A stretch of DNA of 40,400 nucleotides. It comes from JBJXHB01 sp046160725 (GTDB lineage Bacteria; Pseudomonadota; Gammaproteobacteria; Burkholderiales; Burkholderiaceae_C). Shown piece after piece: positions 15,130 to 23,324 of the stretch. The notes beneath the pieces are model-generated. The model saw nothing but the letters and a program-made list of their open reading frames with translations. It had not been told where the DNA came from and did no database searches. The translations under genes were made by a program, and so were the position numbers. The stretch is taken from the NCBI GenBank assembly GCA_046160725.1, contig JBJXHB010000107.1:1-40400 (forward strand), read 5' to 3'. Within the stretch, counting starts at the first letter, position 1, and every line of letters starts with the position of its first letter.

Positions 15130-16893
15130 TCATGCCGCCGCTACCTCCTTGCCGATCGCCAGCAAAGTCCAGGGCAGGGGATCGTCGCCGGTGATCTCCA
15201 GCTGGCCCTTGGTGCCGTAGCTGCCGAAGGTGGTCACGGCGAGGTCGCCGGTGAACAGCGGCACGGCGGTGTCCATGTTCATGTCCAGGGTGCGGAAGGC
15301 GAGGTTTTCGCCGCTGTCGCCTACGCCGCCGACGCGGCCGCCGATGCTGTCCAACAGGGTCAGCGTGGCGCGCACCACCCGCACCGTGGCGCCGCGCATC
15401 GGGAAGCCGTTGGGCATGGTGCCGCCGGGCGGCAGGTCGACGATGCGGTGCTGATAGCGCAGGCCGACATGCACCACGCTGGCCGAGGGGCCGGTGATCG
15501 GCACGGCGCCGGCGGTCACCACCTGATCCTGGCGCCGGGAGCCATCGGCGCTGATCTGCACGGTGCGGCCTTCCAGATGGGTCAGCCCGGTGATGGTGGT
15601 GACCGCGGTGCCGCTGTACGACAGGCCGCAATCGACGAAATAGCCGGTGGCGGCGGCGTCCAGGTCCGGCCGGAAGGGCGAGCGGATGAATTCGATGGTG
15701 CGGGTGGTGACCGCGCCGACTGTGCGCGCCACGGCGCACATCAGGTCGGTGCCAGTGCCGTCGGGGTCCGGTGCAGTGCAGATGCTTTCGACCACGCCGC
15801 TGCCGCCCAGTTCGATGAAGGTCCAGGCTCTAAGGCGCTGGTCGCTGTCGAAGGTCAGGGCGGCGATCTTGCCATCGGGGCGCAGGCCATAGAACACGCC
15901 ATCGGGGGTGTCGGCATAGGCGGTTTCGACGAAGCCGGCGCCAGCGATGTGGTCGGCCAGCACGGTCAGGTCGGCGGTGGTGAAGCGGTCAGTGCCGAAA
16001 TCATATTCGAGCTGGCGCAGGCGACGGCCGCCACGCTGCGGAAACAGCACGGGGCCGGAGACCGCGCGCGGCATGGCGCCGGTGCCGCTGCCGCGATTGC
16101 CCTGGGGGTCCGCGGTGATGTTGCCGGGCGACAAGGCGGCGTTGCGGTTGGCGGCGGCCACCAGCCATTCGGCGCTGCCGGTCCCCACGGCCAGGCCGCG
16201 CGGCACGCTGGCCAGCCAGCGCACCGCCTGGACCACATCGGCGTCCAGGCTGATGGCGATGGCGTTGGTGTCGAACACCTCGCCGCTGGGTTCGGTGGGG
16301 GCGAAATTGGGAAAATCGTTCGACTGGCTGGCCCACAAGCTGGCGGTGCGGGTGGCGGTGCCGCCGAGCCAGAGCCGGCCCTTGTGATAGGTGCCGGCGC
16401 GCGGCCAGCCGCGGGTGTTGGAGAATTCGCCCATGCGCCAGCGCAGGCTGGCGGTGGTGCTGCCGAACGGGCCGCGCGGGTCGATGCTGACGTCGACGAT
16501 GGTGGTGCTGGTGAAGCCGGTGATGATGGCCCAGCCCCAGACATGGCGGCCGGGGCCGAGGTATTTCAGCACCGCGCTGCCGTCCAGCACGGTCACGCTG
16601 GGTTCGTTGGGGGCGTTGAGGTCGTAATTCGGCGTGGTGCCGGCCATGTTGGCCGCCGCGGTGGTGCCGCCCCTGATGACGCGATAGACGCGCGGCACCT
16701 GGTTGTATTCCGAGATGAACAGCTTGGCGGCGGCATAGACGGTGGCGGCAACGCGGGTGTTGTCGACCTTTTGCCAGATCGAGATCAGCCGGCCGACATC
16801 GGTGGCGGCGAACAGCGCGGCCGACGCGGTGATGGTGGCGGCGCCGGTGGTGTGCGCGACCGATGGCGTGAGGGTGATGTTGGTATCGGTCAT
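15130..16893 (-). CDS. tail nozzle protein, C-terminal part (T7 gp12-like)
   Basis: A 587-residue protein that carries most of the tail tubular protein B / nozzle. It begins TNITLTPSVAHTTGAATITA and SAALFAATDVGRLISIWQ, which in related podoviruses is an internal segment following a GPYL..N sequence. The rest has the repeated beta-propeller-like features of nozzles: HKGRLWLGGT, SLWASQSNDFPNF, EVFDTNAIAISLDA, WLASVPRGLAVGTGSAEWLV, VLFPQRGGRRLRQLEYDF, then PDGKIAALTF. The ATG overlaps the stop of the N-terminal half as ATGA. The product should form, with the adaptor, the DNA exit channel of the short tail. Confidence 0.85.
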   Translation of the reverse strand: MTDTNITLTPSVAHTTGAATITASAALFAATDVGRLISIWQKVDNTRVAATVYAAAKLFISEYNQVPRVYRVIRGGTTAAANMAGTTPNYDLNAPNEPSVTVLDGSAVLKYLGPGRHVWGWAIITGFTSTTIVDVSIDPRGPFGSTTASLRWRMGEFSNTRGWPRAGTYHKGRLWLGGTATRTASLWASQSNDFPNFAPTEPSGEVFDTNAIAISLDADVVQAVRWLASVPRGLAVGTGSAEWLVAAANRNAALSPGNITADPQGNRGSGTGAMPRAVSGPVLFPQRGGRRLRQLEYDFGTDRFTTADLTVLADHIAGAGFVETAYADTPDGVFYGLRPDGKIAALTFDSDQRLRAWTFIELGGSGVVESICTAPDPDGTGTDLMCAVARTVGAVTTRTIEFIRSPFRPDLDAAATGYFVDCGLSYSGTAVTTITGLTHLEGRTVQISADGSRRQDQVVTAGAVPITGPSASVVHVGLRYQHRIVDLPPGGTMPNGFPMRGATVRVVRATLTLLDSIGGRVGGVGDSGENLAFRTLDMNMDTAVPLFTGDLAVTTFGSYGTKGQLEITGDDPLPWTLLAIGKEVAAA

Positions 16894-17582
16894 GCCGGGC
16901 CGTTGCCGCTGCCGCCCGGATCGCCACCTGTTTCGCCGCCGCCGGCTTCGCCTTCGGTGCCGCCCGCGCCTTCTCCGCTGCCGGTGGCGTCGCCGCCATA
17001 ACCGCTGCCGCTGCCGGTGACAGTAGGTTCGACGGCTGCCGTCTCCGTGCTGCTGCTGGTGGGTGCGGTGGGAGCGGCCGGCACGTCGCCGGTGTTCTCG
17101 GCGTCATAGGGGCCGTTGATGAATTCCAGCAAGGCGAGGCTGAAGACATTGGCGGCGGTGCGGCTGAGCTGGCGCGGCTGGTGGCTGCCGTGGAAGATGG
17201 TCAGCACGTCGGCCGAGCCGGCGAACACCAGGGCGCGCAGCTGGTCGGTGGTGTAAGGGGTGGCGATCTCCAGCGGGGCGGCACCGCCATCCACCAGGCG
17301 CCCGCGATCGCGGTAGAAGCGCACGTAGAGGTTGCCGAATTCGAGCTGATAGGTGACATCGGTGCCGATGCGCCAGTCGACCAGGCGCACGCGGGCGTTG
17401 GCCTTGGGGGCGGCGATGTAATAGCTGCCCTGGCGCCGGGTGACGGCCCCGCCGGTGAGCACCACGACGTTGGTCAGGTCTTCGGCGCCGGCAGGGTATT
17501 GCTGCAAATCGACGCGGCCGCGCAGGCGGGGCGAGATGATCCCGGCGGCGAAGCTGGCCTGATAGGTGGGAACGAGAGGCAA
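16890..17582 (-). CDS. tail nozzle protein, N-terminal part with low-complexity tail
   Basis: A 230-residue protein read from a TTG at 17582, two bases after the adaptor stop. Residues 1-165 are the standard N-terminus of T7 gp12-like nozzles: VPTYQASFAAGIISPRLRGR, DLQQYPAGAEDLTNVVVL, GGAVTRRQGS, then QLEFGNLYVRFYRDRGR and FINGPYDAENTGDV. In relatives this runs straight into the segment that here opens the next gene. Instead, residues 168-230 are a Pro/Ser/Thr then Gly/Glu/Ser linker (for example TGSGSGYGGDATGSGEG) that ends at a stop overlapping the next ATG. The nozzle is thus made as two chains, or is joined by a recoding event; the sequence cannot say which. Confidence 0.82.
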   Translation of the reverse strand: MPLVPTYQASFAAGIISPRLRGRVDLQQYPAGAEDLTNVVVLTGGAVTRRQGSYYIAAPKANARVRLVDWRIGTDVTYQLEFGNLYVRFYRDRGRLVDGGAAPLEIATPYTTDQLRALVFAGSADVLTIFHGSHQPRQLSRTAANVFSLALLEFINGPYDAENTGDVPAAPTAPTSSSTETAAVEPTVTGSGSGYGGDATGSGEGAGGTEGEAGGGETGGDPGGSGNGPA

Positions 17583-17584
17583 GG

Positions 17585-18160
17585 TTACTGTCTCGCCAGG
17601 ATCAAGCTTTCCGCCGGGGCATAGGCCGGGCGGGGCGTGCCTTCGGCGGCGTTGACGCTGCGGGCATCGGCGCGGAAACGCATCAGGCGCTTCTCCAGGA
17701 GTGCCACCTGTTGTTTGTCGGCCGAGAGCGGGATGGTCAGGATGTCGGCCAGTTCGCCGGCCACCAGGCGCACAAACAGCGGCGACCAGGATCCTGGGTC
17801 GACCACGCGGGTGATGTAGACGATGCCCAGCGGGGCGGAGAGGTTGGACAGCACTTGGCCGTCCTCGACCGCGAAGGGCTCATGCGGGTCGTCGGCGTCC
17901 AGCCACAGCACGCGCAGGCAGCCCGCGGGGGTGTTGTAGGCATAATTCCAGTCGAAGATCGGCGCGGTGGCCAGGGCCGGCAGGCTGGCGCGGCGCTTGG
18001 CGAAACCCCAGGGATGCAGGATCAGGCATTCGTCGCGCACCTGGGAGAGAAATTCGTTGCACAGGCTGGCGGGCTTGGAGGTGTCGGTATCCAGGCGGGT
18101 GATCCGCTCCTGCCCCAGCATCGCCAGCGCCATGTTTGCGACATTGGTCAGCGAGGCCAT
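17585..18160 (-). CDS. head-tail adaptor (tail tubular protein A, T7 gp11-like)
   Basis: A 191-residue protein with the family signature at the N-terminus: VANMALAMLGQERITRLD, then CNEFLSQVRDECLILHPWGFAKRRASL. This is the helix pair and Trp-Gly turn seen in gp11-type adaptors. Later come WNYAYNTPAGCLRVLWLD and YITRVVDPGSWSPLFVRLVAGELA. It forms the ring between portal and nozzle. It lies directly before the nozzle N-terminal gene (two-base gap), the usual order. Length is normal for the family. Confidence 0.88.
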   Translation of the reverse strand: MASLTNVANMALAMLGQERITRLDTDTSKPASLCNEFLSQVRDECLILHPWGFAKRRASLPALATAPIFDWNYAYNTPAGCLRVLWLDADDPHEPFAVEDGQVLSNLSAPLGIVYITRVVDPGSWSPLFVRLVAGELADILTIPLSADKQQVALLEKRLMRFRADARSVNAAEGTPRPAYAPAESLILARQ

Positions 18161-18182
18161 TGCGGATCACCTTCGTTAGGTC

Positions 18183-18213
18183 GCCGCCCGGCCCCTAGGG
18201 CGCACCGGGCGGC
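18183..18213 (-). terminator. GC-rich hairpin between decoration and adaptor genes
   Basis: GCCGCCCGG (18183-18191) and CCGGGCGGC (18205-18213) form a perfect 9-bp stem with a 13-base loop in the 90-base gap after the decoration gene. A second arm pair, GGCTGG/CCAGCC, follows toward 18,240. There is no U-tract, so it may be an RNA-stabilising or pausing element rather than a full terminator. Confidence 0.45.
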
Positions 18214-18250
18214 TGGACGCGCGGGCGGAGCGGCCCAGCCGCGCGGCGTG

Positions 18251-18748
18251 TCAGAAGTCGACGTATTCGATGGCGAAACTGACCGTGCCGCTGGCGGTGG
18301 CTGCCGCCGTCAGGGTCAGAACGATGTCGTAGAAGCGCTGGGGATCGGCGGTCAGTCCGGCATCCTCGAAGACGCGCTTGGCGATGTTGATGATGTCGCG
18401 CGCCTCGAAGGCCACTTCGGTGCCCAAGGTGATGGCGGTGGCAATCGAGAAAGCGGTGGCATAGGCGGTGGCCAGCACCACGGCCGAGCCGTTGGCGGTG
18501 GTCTGGTAAAGGCCGATATCGCCGGCAGCCGAGGTGATAGCATCGCAGAAGATGCGGATGGAGTTGATCACCGCGTTGGACGGCACCTGGGCAAGGAGGA
18601 ACTTGCTGGCGATGCTGTCGCCGTTGGTCACCTCCATGGTGCCGACGATGCGCTTGACCACGCCGCCGGAGACGTTGGAGGCGTTGGCGACGGGGGGCGA
18701 GGCGTCCCGGTTGGTGATGACGCCCGATTTGACGGTAACGACGGCCAT
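18251..18748 (-). CDS. capsid-associated structural protein, decoration candidate
   Basis: A 165-residue beta-rich protein encoded directly after the major capsid gene. It has no helical coiled region. It shows repeated strands (VVKRIVGTMEVTNGDSIASK, VPSNAVINSIRIFCDAITS, GDIGLYQTTANGS) and ends in TASGTVSFAIEYVDF. This sequence type is common next to capsid genes in podoviruses and is usually listed as a structural protein. A cement or decoration role on the head is inferred from that position and the beta-sandwich appearance. Hairpins before and after the gene set its expression apart from the coupled genes around it. Confidence 0.6.
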   Translation of the reverse strand: MAVVTVKSGVITNRDASPPVANASNVSGGVVKRIVGTMEVTNGDSIASKFLLAQVPSNAVINSIRIFCDAITSAAGDIGLYQTTANGSAVVLATAYATAFSIATAITLGTEVAFEARDIINIAKRVFEDAGLTADPQRFYDIVLTLTAAATASGTVSFAIEYVDF

Positions 18749-18799
18749 GGATGGCTCCTGATGTTGCCGGGCGCACGCGGCAGCCGGCGAATGGGATCA

Positions 18800-18839
18800 G
18801 GGGGGCGCTGGCTGCGCCCCCCACGGGGTCAGCCAGCGC
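18800..18839 (-). terminator. overlapping alternative hairpins directly after the capsid stop
   Basis: Two perfect stems share bases, so only one can form at a time. GCGCTGGCTG (18805-18814) pairs with CAGCCAGCGC (18830-18839), 10 bp; GGGGGGCGC (18800-18808) pairs with GCGCCCCCC (18814-18822), 9 bp. In the leftward transcript the first stem begins at the base after the capsid stop codon. Such an arrangement can act as partial terminator or RNA stabiliser that keeps capsid mRNA abundant. No U-tract follows. Confidence 0.55.
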
Positions 18840-19727
18840 TTAGGTCTCCAGGCACTTGATCTCGATGACGCGGGCCTCTTCGACCCGGGCGCAACCCATG
18901 GTCATTTCGTAATAAGCCTGGACCGAGAAATTCTTGTCCGAGCGCTCGGCGATTTTGGCGATGATGTCCTGGTTTTTGCCCAGATACATGCCGTTCTTCT
19001 GCCAGGCGCCGACGCGGCGATAGCCGGACCCGTCGGTGGCCAGGCGTTCGGAGCGGATGAACTTGAAGCCCAGGAAGTTGTCGACCTTGCCGGAGACCAG
19101 CGCCTGCACCGCGTTGAAGTCGCTGCTGGTGACTTCGGTGGTGCCGAGCAAATCGCCGAGCTGCTTGGCAGCGCAGACGATGTAGCGGTCGTTCTCGTCG
19201 ACCTCGCCGGCATCCAGCAGGATCTTCGCCTCGATCAGCTTGGAGACGGTCAGCCCGGCGTTGCCGGTGCCGGAACCGTATTTCCAGCTGTTGACGCCGA
19301 CCTGGTTGCCGGCCGGGAAGGGGACGGCGGTGGTGCCGTCGGCGCCGGTGTTCGCGCTGGCGAAGAACTGCGCGATGATCAGGTCGTCCTTCTGCCGGTT
19401 CATCGCGGCCACCAGCGCCTGGGCATAGGAGCTGGAGGGGTCGGCCAGCATGCGCACGCGGTCGGCGCCGTCGATCAGCTCGCCGGTGTTGTAGCTGAGC
19501 ACGTCGATGCGGCGGCGGCGGTGGGTGATGTTGGCAATCGGCGTGTTGCCGTGGCGCTCGGTGATGCGCTGGGCGACGGCGGTGCCGATCTGGTCGTACC
19601 AGGCGGTGGTGCCGGTGACCGGCTCGGTCATCACGCACATTTCCAGGCGGCTGGGCATCTGCTGTGCCAGCATCACCAGGTTGCTGCGGTACTGCTGGAC
19701 GAAGTTGGTGGTGATTTCGAACGACAT
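18840..19727 (-). CDS. major capsid protein
   Basis: A 295-residue major capsid protein of the podovirus type that starts FVQQYRSNLVMLAQQMPSRL and continues with ITHRRRRIDVLSYNTGELID. The family keeps the RxR-rich stretch, the DDLIIAQFFASANTG helix, the IEAKILLDAGEVD segment, and near the end SVQAYYEMTMGCARVEEARV. It is encoded after the scaffold and followed by a strong hairpin, both as expected for the most abundant head protein. The fold should be HK97-like. ATG at 19727 lies after a 120-base leader, longer than any other gap inside the late operon. Confidence 0.88.
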   Translation of the reverse strand: MSFEITTNFVQQYRSNLVMLAQQMPSRLEMCVMTEPVTGTTAWYDQIGTAVAQRITERHGNTPIANITHRRRRIDVLSYNTGELIDGADRVRMLADPSSSYAQALVAAMNRQKDDLIIAQFFASANTGADGTTAVPFPAGNQVGVNSWKYGSGTGNAGLTVSKLIEAKILLDAGEVDENDRYIVCAAKQLGDLLGTTEVTSSDFNAVQALVSGKVDNFLGFKFIRSERLATDGSGYRRVGAWQKNGMYLGKNQDIIAKIAERSDKNFSVQAYYEMTMGCARVEEARVIEIKCLET

Positions 19728-19794
19728 GCGGGAAGCTCCCGATCATATGCAAGCTGCATTGATCGACTGAGCTCCCCGGCGATGTGGCGTTGGC

Positions 19795-19835
19795 GGTGGG
19801 GGTTCTCAGGTGGACGGCATGTGCCGCTCCCCACC
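19795..19835. repeat. nested inverted repeats in the capsid leader
   Basis: GGTGGGG (19795-19801) pairs with CCCCACC (19829-19835), and inside it CGGCA (19815-19819) pairs with TGCCG (19822-19826). This lies in the 120-base gap ahead of the capsid gene. It could be a leader structure of the capsid mRNA or a weak terminator for the upstream gene; no promoter box was recognised nearby. Confidence 0.4.
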
Positions 19836-19847
19836 GATGTTGACCCG

Positions 19848-20117
19848 TCACAACCCCGCTTCAGCAGGACCCGCGTCTGGCGCTGTTCCGGGTGCGCCTG
19901 TTCCCCGGTCCGCGGGATCGGACGACGCTTGCGCTTCGCTCCCCGATGGCGGACCCAGGACGTATAGCTCAAGCGCGCGCGCCCGTGCAACGACATCTTC
20001 CGGCTTGGTGCCGTTGCCGATGCGCGGGAGGGTGTCGATGGCGAGGCGGATCAGGCGCAGGCGGGTTTCGACGATTTCCGGAATGGCATAGCGGAAGCGC
20101 GGTTCGTCTTCGTACAT
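19848..20117 (-). CDS. hypothetical structural-region protein (89 aa)
   Basis: Small protein between scaffold and capsid. ATG at 20117 overlaps the scaffold stop; a GTG one codon earlier is possible. Residues 1-55 form charged helices (AIPEIVETRLRLIRLAIDTL, DVVARARALELYVL), and the last 35 residues are Gly/Pro/Ala-rich and disordered. Not recognised. Its position suggests a role in head assembly, perhaps as a DNA- or scaffold-binding helper, without direct evidence. Confidence 0.55.
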   Translation of the reverse strand: MYEDEPRFRYAIPEIVETRLRLIRLAIDTLPRIGNGTKPEDVVARARALELYVLGPPSGSEAQASSDPADRGTGAPGTAPDAGPAEAGL

Positions 20118-21001
20118 CACGCGCCCTCCGGGTAGGCCTGTCGGTGCAGCTCATCCCAGCGGGCGCGGTGCTCGGTGTATTTCGGGTGCTGGCGGTCGCT
20201 GAATTCGCCGAAGAAGGCCTTGTCGTGCGACAGCCGGGCGATTTCCGCGCGGGCATCGGCGGGGGTCAGCGCGCCGGCACCACCAGCCGCCCCGGTGCCA
20301 CCCTTCAGCCCCGCCGGTTCGGCCAGGGCAGCGCCGATCTTGGCATAGGCCTTGATCACCGCTGCATTGCTGCCGAAGGGGGTGCCGTCCGGCAGGCGCG
20401 CGCTGTCGATCAGCGCAATCAGCGCATCGCCGCCGGTTTCGCGCATGCCGCGCACCGCCTGGTTGAGGCGTTCGTCATAGGCCTCGCCCCATTCGGTTCT
20501 GAGGTCGTGGGTGACGGCGCTGCCGATTTCGGCGTCGCGCGCGGCGCGGGCGGTCAGCGCGGCGGTGGTCTGTTCGGTGTAGTGCTTGATCACCCCGGCG
20601 GCCTGGGCGTCCGACAGGCCGAGCTTGTGGAAGGTCTCGCGGGTGACGGGGATGGCCTTCTCGTCGAGCGGCGCACCTTCCCAGGCGGAATACTTGTCCG
20701 GTGCCTCGGGCCGGCCGAGCTGGTTGAACAGGGCTTCTCGGGCTGCATCGTCGCCGGCAGCGGGGATGCGCAACACCTGGCCCTTGTCCAGGCCGACCAG
20801 CGAGGCAGCGCCCTTGTAGCTCTTGGCCAGGGCCTCGACGTTGCCGATATCCTTGAAGGTCGGATCGGTGCGGAAGGCCTCGGGCAGCCAGGCGCGATCG
20901 GGGGCACCGGCGTCACCAGCCGGCGGGGCTGCCCCGCCCTCGCCGCCGGCCGCCGCGGCGCCGACGATACTGGCGGCGGGTGGGGTTTGTGTTTCGCTCA
21001 T
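20117..21001 (-). CDS. capsid scaffolding protein
   Basis: A 294-residue protein with the plan of podovirus scaffolds: a disordered Ala/Gly/Pro N-terminus (1-35), then WLPEAFRTDPTFKDIGNVEALAKSY, a motif shared by many phage scaffolds. Next come RPEAPDKYSAWEG and a long helical middle (LTARAARDAEIGSAV, DERLNQAVRGMRE). It ends in a charged C-terminus with SHDKAFFGEFSDRQHPKYTEHRARW, where the capsid-binding helix is expected. It is encoded between portal and capsid, the normal place. It acts inside the procapsid and is absent from the mature head. Confidence 0.85.
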   Translation of the reverse strand: MSETQTPPAASIVGAAAAGGEGGAAPPAGDAGAPDRAWLPEAFRTDPTFKDIGNVEALAKSYKGAASLVGLDKGQVLRIPAAGDDAAREALFNQLGRPEAPDKYSAWEGAPLDEKAIPVTRETFHKLGLSDAQAAGVIKHYTEQTTAALTARAARDAEIGSAVTHDLRTEWGEAYDERLNQAVRGMRETGGDALIALIDSARLPDGTPFGSNAAVIKAYAKIGAALAEPAGLKGGTGAAGGAGALTPADARAEIARLSHDKAFFGEFSDRQHPKYTEHRARWDELHRQAYPEGA

Positions 21002-21004
21002 GGG

Positions 21005-21175
21005 CTATTCCTGTTCCTCGGGGACGGCCGGCGTCTCGGCCTTGGGTTTCTTCTTCGCCTTGGGCAAGTCGGCGGTTTCCAGCACGGAGCGGGCCAGGGC
21101 CTCGTCCGGCATCTCGCGGTCGAAGCGGTGGCGGGCCAGGACATTGGCGACGTCCACCAGGCGGGGGTCAGACAT
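21005..21175 (-). CDS. small structural-region protein (56 aa)
   Basis: Open frame of 56 residues from ATG 21175, which overlaps the stop of the Bbp19-like gene by 8 bases, to three bases before the scaffold start. Residues 1-35 are helical (VDVANVLARHRFDRE, DEALARSVLETA); the C-terminus is Lys/Glu-rich (KAKKKPKAETPAVPEEQE). Not recognised. Too short for most gene callers but consistent with the tight operon packing here. Confidence 0.55.
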   Translation of the reverse strand: MSDPRLVDVANVLARHRFDREMPDEALARSVLETADLPKAKKKPKAETPAVPEEQE

Positions 21176-21485
21176 TGCGATACAGCTCCTCGGTTTCGCC
21201 GGTGCGCAGCATGGCGAGCTGGGCATCCGGGTCGGCGTTGATCATCTCGACGATTTCCATGCCCAGCCGGCGCATGCCCAGGGCATAGGCGGTCTCGCGG
21301 TCGGACGGGCGCATGGGATCGTTGATCACCTGCGCGCGGCGCAGGATGTCGGCCAGCACCCGTTCGCCGGGCTGGGTGCCGAAGACGTGCTTGTAGTCAT
21401 GCACCAGCTCGGCCCGCGCCTGCCGCGCCAGCGCCTCGTCCTGCTCCAGCCGGCGCCGCTCGCGCCATGTTTGCCAGATCCGCAC
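21168..21485 (-). CDS. Bbp19-like phage protein
   Basis: A 105-residue protein read from GTG at 21485, giving VRIWQTWRERRRLEQD at the N-terminus. The central VHDYKHVFGTQPGERVLADILRRAQV and SDRETAYALGMRRLGMEIVEMIN segments match the Bbp19 family, named after a Bordetella phage BPP-1 gene and encoded close to the portal and scaffold genes. Its function is not known. Upstream in-frame ATGs would extend it into a low-quality Arg-rich stretch (SSRRARKHE), so the GTG is favoured. This match is the main clue for a BPP-1-like relationship. Confidence 0.7.
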   Translation of the reverse strand: MRIWQTWRERRRLEQDEALARQARAELVHDYKHVFGTQPGERVLADILRRAQVINDPMRPSDRETAYALGMRRLGMEIVEMINADPDAQLAMLRTGETEELYRNV

Positions 21486-21558
21486 TAGGCATGCCCCTTC
21501 GCATGCCGAACGGGGCGACAGCGGTGCCCTTGCACCGCGCAAGCACCCGCCATTGCTT

Positions 21559-21741
21559 TCATGTTTCCTGGCTCTCCTTGAACTCGCCACAGCCATCTTC
21601 GACGTCGACTTGCGGCCAACTGGTGTACCAATCCCCCGGGTTGCCCATTGCGGTTGTCGGCGGGAAGCGGTGGCATTCGCCCCAATCGGCCCCGTCGTCC
21701 AAGTTCCAAAACTCGCAGTTCATGCATCTCCGCTCGCTCAT
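21559..21741 (-). CDS. small Cys-rich, putative zinc-binding protein (60 aa)
   Basis: Read from ATG 21741, which overlaps the portal stop by 4 bases. It has a CxxC pair (RRCMNCEFW), then GECHRFPP and a final Cys (DGCGEF), so four Cys spaced like a small zinc ribbon. Such proteins with a CxxCxFW...GECxRxPP pattern are common as orphan phage genes. They have no settled role, but some bind metal. The 73-base stretch after it holds only short inverted repeats. Confidence 0.6.
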   Translation of the reverse strand: MSERRCMNCEFWNLDDGADWGECHRFPPTTAMGNPGDWYTSWPQVDVEDGCGEFKESQET

Positions 21742-23324
21742 GCCGCCTGCCCTCCCCCAATGCCGGCCAGGGTGGCCAGGGCGCTGGCGCCGTCCTTCGC
21801 GGTGCCGGCGGCCTGGCGGGCGGCGGCGACCTGGTTCTGCATTTCCGCCTGCTCGGCCATCTGCTGACGCATGGCCAGCAACTGCTCGGGGCTGCGCACG
21901 ATACGGGCCGGCGCGCCGTAGCGGTCGGCGAGGAAGCGGGCGGCCTCGTCGGTGTCGACCGCCTGGAGCACGCGCGGATCGGCGGCGACCAGAGGCTGCA
22001 TGCCCTGCATCCAGCGCATCACCGTTTCGGCATCGGCCGCGCGCTGAGCCCTTGCCAGCGGGGAGAGGTATTCGACCGTCCAGCCCTGGTTCTGCAATTC
22101 CTCGGGGATCGGCGCGAACAGCCGGTTGCGCCACATGATCGCCCAGGTGCGCTCGATGACGGGCGCCAGGAATTCGTCGGTGATGCGGGCGGTGATCGGC
22201 GAGTACAGCCGCAGATACTCGTCGCGGCGTTGCAGCACCTCGGTGGCGGTCATGTTCGGCTGCTGCGGCAGGTTGAGCCAGGTGGTCAGGAAGATGTCGC
22301 CGATGCGGCGGTCGAGCATCTCGATCTTCGCTTCGGCCAGTTCCGGCCGGCTGCCGGTGACCAGCGGGCCGATGCGGTCCAAATGGCGCGCGTCGCTGCG
22401 GAAGTAGTTGTTGGCGCCGGGATTGAAGTTCGGTGCCGGCGACAGAAACCCGTCATCCGGCAGCATCATCGGCGGGTCGACCGCCTTGGCCAGGGCGCGC
22501 AGGTCGAGCTTTTCCAGCTCATTGATCAGCTTGACATCCGGCAGCGCATCCATGCCCGGCCCGGTGCCGGAGCTTTCGCCGCTGCGGGTGGTCCAGCGCG
22601 GCACGTGATAGGGGAATTCGCGGAAGCGGCCATGCTCCAGGTAATCGCCCTCGGTGGCATAGCAACTATCCCAGCCGCCGCGGCCATCGGGTTCGACGGC
22701 ATGGGTCAGCGGAATGGCCTTATCGGGCTCGGCCTCCACCAGGCTGCGCAGCCGCGCCGGCAGGGTGTCCGGCCAGAGTCGCGCCACCTCGCGCAGGGGC
22801 TCGGTGTAGTCGCGATAGAGCGTGTCGATGTGACCGTCTTCGTCCTCCGCCGTGTAGCACTGGGCCAGCGGGATGGCGCGGAAATGCGGGCCGGCGCGGC
22901 CCTTGTCGGCGGTGAACATCACCGCTTCGCCGAAGCCGGACAGGTCGAGGAACACCTCATGCGTGCCGCGGGTGAAGCCGGCGCGCGGCGACTGGAACAC
23001 CGAATACATCCGGTCCGTGGCGTCCTCGAACCAGGCCAGCGCCCGGCGGGAGCGCGCCATGTCCGGCAGCGGGCGCAGCGCGAACCAGCGCAGGGCCGAG
23101 CTGGCCATCATGCCATGCAGGCCCGCCGCGAGCTGGTGGCAATGCCGCACCGGGCCGGTGTGGAAGATCTTCGTCGTGCTGCGCTTGGCGCCCGGGCTGG
23201 ATTTGCGGGTGAATTCGCGGCTGGGCAGGATCAGGTCGGCGACTTCCTGCCGGTGGCTGTCCACCGTGCTGCGCGCCGCCTTCATCCGCGCCAGGCGGGC
23301 CTGGATGCGCTTGGGGTCAAGCAT
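21738..23324 (-). CDS. portal protein (T7 gp8-like head-to-tail connector)
   Basis: A 528-residue portal of the T7 gp8 type. The N-terminus (KRIQARLARMKAARSTVDSH, then EVADLILPSREF) is the family start, followed by ALRWFALRPLPD, WFEDATDRMYSVFQSPRAGF and FSEVFLDLSGFGEAVMF-type segments. Later come LGALAKAVDPP-like residues (RALAKAVDPPMMLPDDG), NNYFRSDARHLDRIGPLV and MTATEVLQRRDEYLRLYSPI. These are the wing and stem parts of the dodecameric DNA gate. It ends in an Ala/Gln-rich helix. It starts in an overlap with the previous gene. Confidence 0.9.
   Translation of the reverse strand: MLDPKRIQARLARMKAARSTVDSHRQEVADLILPSREFTRKSSPGAKRSTTKIFHTGPVRHCHQLAAGLHGMMASSALRWFALRPLPDMARSRRALAWFEDATDRMYSVFQSPRAGFTRGTHEVFLDLSGFGEAVMFTADKGRAGPHFRAIPLAQCYTAEDEDGHIDTLYRDYTEPLREVARLWPDTLPARLRSLVEAEPDKAIPLTHAVEPDGRGGWDSCYATEGDYLEHGRFREFPYHVPRWTTRSGESSGTGPGMDALPDVKLINELEKLDLRALAKAVDPPMMLPDDGFLSPAPNFNPGANNYFRSDARHLDRIGPLVTGSRPELAEAKIEMLDRRIGDIFLTTWLNLPQQPNMTATEVLQRRDEYLRLYSPITARITDEFLAPVIERTWAIMWRNRLFAPIPEELQNQGWTVEYLSPLARAQRAADAETVMRWMQGMQPLVAADPRVLQAVDTDEAARFLADRYGAPARIVRSPEQLLAMRQQMAEQAEMQNQVAAARQAAGTAKDGASALATLAGIGGGQAA

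Noticed and set aside
21486..21558. 25-codon frame (MKAMAGACAVQG...) between the Cys-rich and Bbp19-like genes
   Set aside because: Composition is odd and the region holds short inverted repeats; it may be a leader, but coding is not supported.
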